Source: JBBDWZ01 sp050732575 (lineage in GTDB: Bacteria > Gemmatimonadota > Gemmatimonadetes > Longimicrobiales > RSA9). Taken from it: DNA of 7,312 nt. Where the stretch lies: NCBI GenBank assembly GCA_050732575.1, contig JBOHRF010000255.1:1-7312 (forward strand). The letters run 5' to 3'. This document shows positions 5,781-7,312 of this stretch, piece by piece. Both the position numbers and the translations under genes were made by a program. Position 1 is the first letter of the stretch; the number at the start of each line of letters is the position of its first letter. The notes beneath the pieces were generated by a model. It made no database searches. It was given only the letters and a program-made list of their open reading frames with translations, and was not told the DNA's origin.

Positions 5781-6923
5781 ATGGAGCGCAGGACCTTCGT
5801 ACGCAGCAGCCTGGCCGCGGCAATCCTGTCGCCCGGCATGGTCTCCCTGCCCGAGCTGGTGCGCGCACAAAGCCGCCAGCAGCGCTCGGAAGACGAATAC
5901 GATGGCATGGCCAAGCTGGGCAACAACGAGAATCCGTACGGCCCGCCCGAGTCCGTGATGAAGGCCATGGTCAAGGCTTTCAAGTACGCCAACCGCTACG
6001 GTTATCCGGACGGCAACATCGTCACCGAGATCGCCAATCACCACGGCGTCAAGAACGAGAACATCCTGCTGGCGGCCGGCTCGGGTGAGATTCTCGATGT
6101 CGTGGGCGTGACGTTCCTCTATGGCGGCAAGGGGAAGGTGCTGGGTGTGGAGCCGTCCTATTCTCAGGTATACCAGCACGCCACCAGTGTCAGGGCGGAC
6201 GCGGTGCGCATTCCGCTACTGCCGGATTATCGGCAGGACATCCCGGCCATGATCAAGGCGTCCAAAGTTTGCTGCCACGAAATTGGATTCGTGTACCTGT
6301 GCAATCCGAACAATCCAACAGGTGGCATTGTCACAAAGAATGAAGTGAAGCAGCTGCTCGATGGCATTCCGGAAGACATGCCGGTTCTGATCGATGAAGC
6401 GTACCATCACTTTGTGGAAGATCCGGCCTATGCGACTTCGATCCCCTACGTGCTGGAGGGTCGGCCGGTCATCATCGCGCGCACGTTCTCCAAGATCGTG
6501 GGCCTGGCGGGCATGCGTCTGGGCTACGCGGTAGCGCCGCGCGAGGTCATCCAGAAGATGCGCACGCACATGACGGGCAGTGTCAACGCCATCGTGAAAT
6601 GGGGAGGTGTAGCCGCGCTCAAGGATATCGAGACGCAGAACAAAGTGAAGAAACTGACCATCGATCTGCGCAGGAAAACAACGAGCGATTTGCAAGCGTT
6701 GGGCTACAGCAGTCTGCCCTCCGAAGGCAATTTCTTCATGACGCACATTAAGCGGCCCGTGCAGCCCGTGATCGAGGAGTTCCGCAAGCGTGGTGTGATT
6801 GTGGGCCGTCCCTTCCCGCCCATGACCGAGCATCTGCGTGTCTCGGTCGGCACGGCGGAAGAAATGAATCGCTTCATGGTGGCGTTCAAGGAGGTTCTTG
6901 CAACCAAGGCGGCCACGGGCTGA
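5781..6923 (+). CDS. Tat-exported PLP-dependent aminotransferase, HisC-like (class I/II fold)
   Basis: This 380-residue fold-type I aminotransferase resembles histidinol-phosphate aminotransferase. Family residues are intact: GNNENPYGPP near 47-56, CNPNNPTGG at 174-182 (Asn178 contacts PLP), DEAYHHF at 205-211 (Asp205 to the pyridine nitrogen, Tyr208 to the ring oxygen), RTFSK at 234-238 with Lys238 forming the Schiff base, GMRLGY with Arg246, and LRVSVG with Arg353 expected to hold the substrate carboxylate or phosphate. Unlike cytoplasmic HisC it starts with MERRTFVRSSLAAAIL, a Tat-type signal with twin Arg at 3-4 and likely cleavage after VRA at 27-29. Ordinary HisC is about 350-360 residues, and the extra N-terminal length equals this signal. 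No histidine gene lies nearby, so a role in histidine synthesis is doubtful; an envelope amino-donor reaction is inferred and the substrate is unknown. It is probably co-transcribed with the oxidase unless the intervening element breaks the operon. Confidence 0.88.
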   Translation: MERRTFVRSSLAAAILSPGMVSLPELVRAQSRQQRSEDEYDGMAKLGNNENPYGPPESVMKAMVKAFKYANRYGYPDGNIVTEIANHHGVKNENILLAAGSGEILDVVGVTFLYGGKGKVLGVEPSYSQVYQHATSVRADAVRIPLLPDYRQDIPAMIKASKVCCHEIGFVYLCNPNNPTGGIVTKNEVKQLLDGIPEDMPVLIDEAYHHFVEDPAYATSIPYVLEGRPVIIARTFSKIVGLAGMRLGYAVAPREVIQKMRTHMTGSVNAIVKWGGVAALKDIETQNKVKKLTIDLRRKTTSDLQALGYSSLPSEGNFFMTHIKRPVQPVIEEFRKRGVIVGRPFPPMTEHLRVSVGTAEEMNRFMVAFKEVLATKAATG

Positions 6924-6924
6924 A

Positions 6925-6937
6925 CGTCACGGTGACG
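6925..6937. repeat. 13-bp palindrome just after the aminotransferase stop
   Basis: CGTCAC (6925-6930) and GTGACG (6932-6937) are exact reverse complements around a single G, too tight for an RNA hairpin with all pairs formed. ACGGTGA overlaps into a second CGGTGA immediately after it. It could be a protein-binding site upstream of the gene at 7008. There is no T tract, so it is not an intrinsic terminator. The rest of this 84-nt gap shows nothing recognisable. Confidence 0.3.
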
Positions 6938-7007
6938 GTGAAGACGGAACTGGGCGTGTCTGCGCGGCACCACTAGTTCGGTCGTCGCTGCACCTCAATG
7001 AGATCTT

Positions 7008-7312
7008 ATGGCTGATGTTGACCTGGCCGAGTTCTTTATTGAACTGAAGCGGCGGCGCGTCGTACGCGTCGCGTTGGTTTACGGCGCTGTCGCTTTTGCT
7101 GCGCTGCAAACTGCCGATCTAATCTTTCCTCTCCTCGAACTTCCGCCCTGGACGGTGAAGCTCGTGCTGGGCGGCACGATCGTCGGGCTTCCGATCGCGC
7201 TCGTGCTGGCCTGGGCCTATGAACTCACGCCCGATGGCATGCGTCGCACGGAGCCGGCTAATACCACAGTGCCGCCCGCGCGACGTTCGCGCGCGAGGAG
7301 CCTGGCCACAGC
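7008..7312 (+). CDS. Two-helix membrane protein of the Gemmatimonadota-type FlgO/TPR family, 3'-truncated
   Basis: The ATG at 7008 opens a frame that runs to the window edge (101 full codons). An in-frame TGA at 6999-7001 leaves no earlier start. Upstream there is only a weak GAG at 7000-7002, not a clear ribosome binding site. The visible part begins MADVDLAEFFIELKRRR, a short cytoplasmic segment with a basic cluster. A membrane helix follows at about 17-38 (VVRVALVYGAVAFAALQTADLI), then an amphipathic turn (FPLLELPPW), a second helix at about 49-69 (VKLVLGGTIVGLPIALVLAWAY) and ELTPDGMRRTEP. This opening is typical of proteins common in Gemmatimonadota, where a basic Pro/Ser linker leads to a FlgO/TolB-like domain and TPR repeats, often annotated loosely as adenylate cyclase-like or TPR protein. 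Those domains would lie beyond the edge. It may be a distant relative of the protein at the left edge. Function unknown. Confidence 0.82.
   Translation, partial: MADVDLAEFFIELKRRRVVRVALVYGAVAFAALQTADLIFPLLELPPWTVKLVLGGTIVGLPIALVLAWAYELTPDGMRRTEPANTTVPPARRSRARSLAT

Noticed and set aside
5781..6923. Assignment as hisC of histidine biosynthesis
   Set aside because: The protein carries an export signal and no his genes are adjacent; the fold is HisC-like but the cellular role is probably different.
1..7312. CRISPR array, tRNA, rRNA, phage or toxin-antitoxin genes
   Set aside because: No regularly spaced direct repeats, no tRNA cloverleaf or rRNA-like stretch, and no integrase, transposase or toxin-like frame was seen by eye on either strand.

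Overview
The window looks like a chromosomal stretch from a GC-rich, free-living bacterium, most likely Gemmatimonadota or a similar soil lineage. The best clue is the partial gene at the right edge. Its N-terminus (a DLAEFFIELKRRRVVRVALVYGAVAF-like start, two membrane helices, then a VLAWAYELTPDGMRRTEP-like end) is typical of a family greatly expanded in Gemmatimonadota and some Acidobacteriota. The TPR protein at the left edge, the two-subunit isoquinoline-oxidoreductase-like enzyme and the Tat-exported aminotransferase fit the same setting. This assignment rests on family recall, not on a search. All genes read left to right.

Layout. Bases 1-2003: C-terminal two-thirds or more of a large TPR protein that enters from outside the window. 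Bases 2004-2176: intergenic, with a candidate sigma70-type promoter and a 7-bp perfect hairpin just before the next ribosome binding site. Bases 2177-2836: a small lipoprotein of the bacterial lectin-like (C-type-lectin/endostatin-like fold) family. Bases 2883-3383 and 3393-5615: the [2Fe-2S] subunit and the Tat-exported molybdopterin subunit of a xanthine-dehydrogenase-family hydroxylase of IorA/IorB type. Bases 5616-5780: an intergenic region almost filled by a 17-bp perfect inverted repeat around a 110-bp centre. Bases 5781-6923: a Tat-exported, PLP-dependent, HisC-like aminotransferase. Bases 6924-7007: a short gap. Bases 7008 to the right edge: the 5' end of a two-helix membrane protein of the Gemmatimonadota-type family.

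How they may work together. The lipoprotein, both oxidase subunits and the aminotransferase are probably one transcription unit that supplies cell-envelope proteins. The lipoprotein is anchored in a membrane. The two cofactor enzymes carry twin-arginine signals, so they would fold and take up their cofactor (molybdopterin-cytosine dinucleotide with Fe-S clusters, or PLP) in the cytoplasm before export. No substrate can be read from the sequence. No electron acceptor, cofactor-insertion chaperone or other histidine gene is present.

The most unusual object is the inverted-repeat element at 5622-5765. It begins 7 nt after the oxidase stop codon and ends 5 nt before the aminotransferase ribosome binding site. 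Deleting it on paper leaves a spacing typical of genes within one operon. A MITE-like insertion, an invertible promoter or a large mRNA fold are all possible. The sequence alone does not decide between them.
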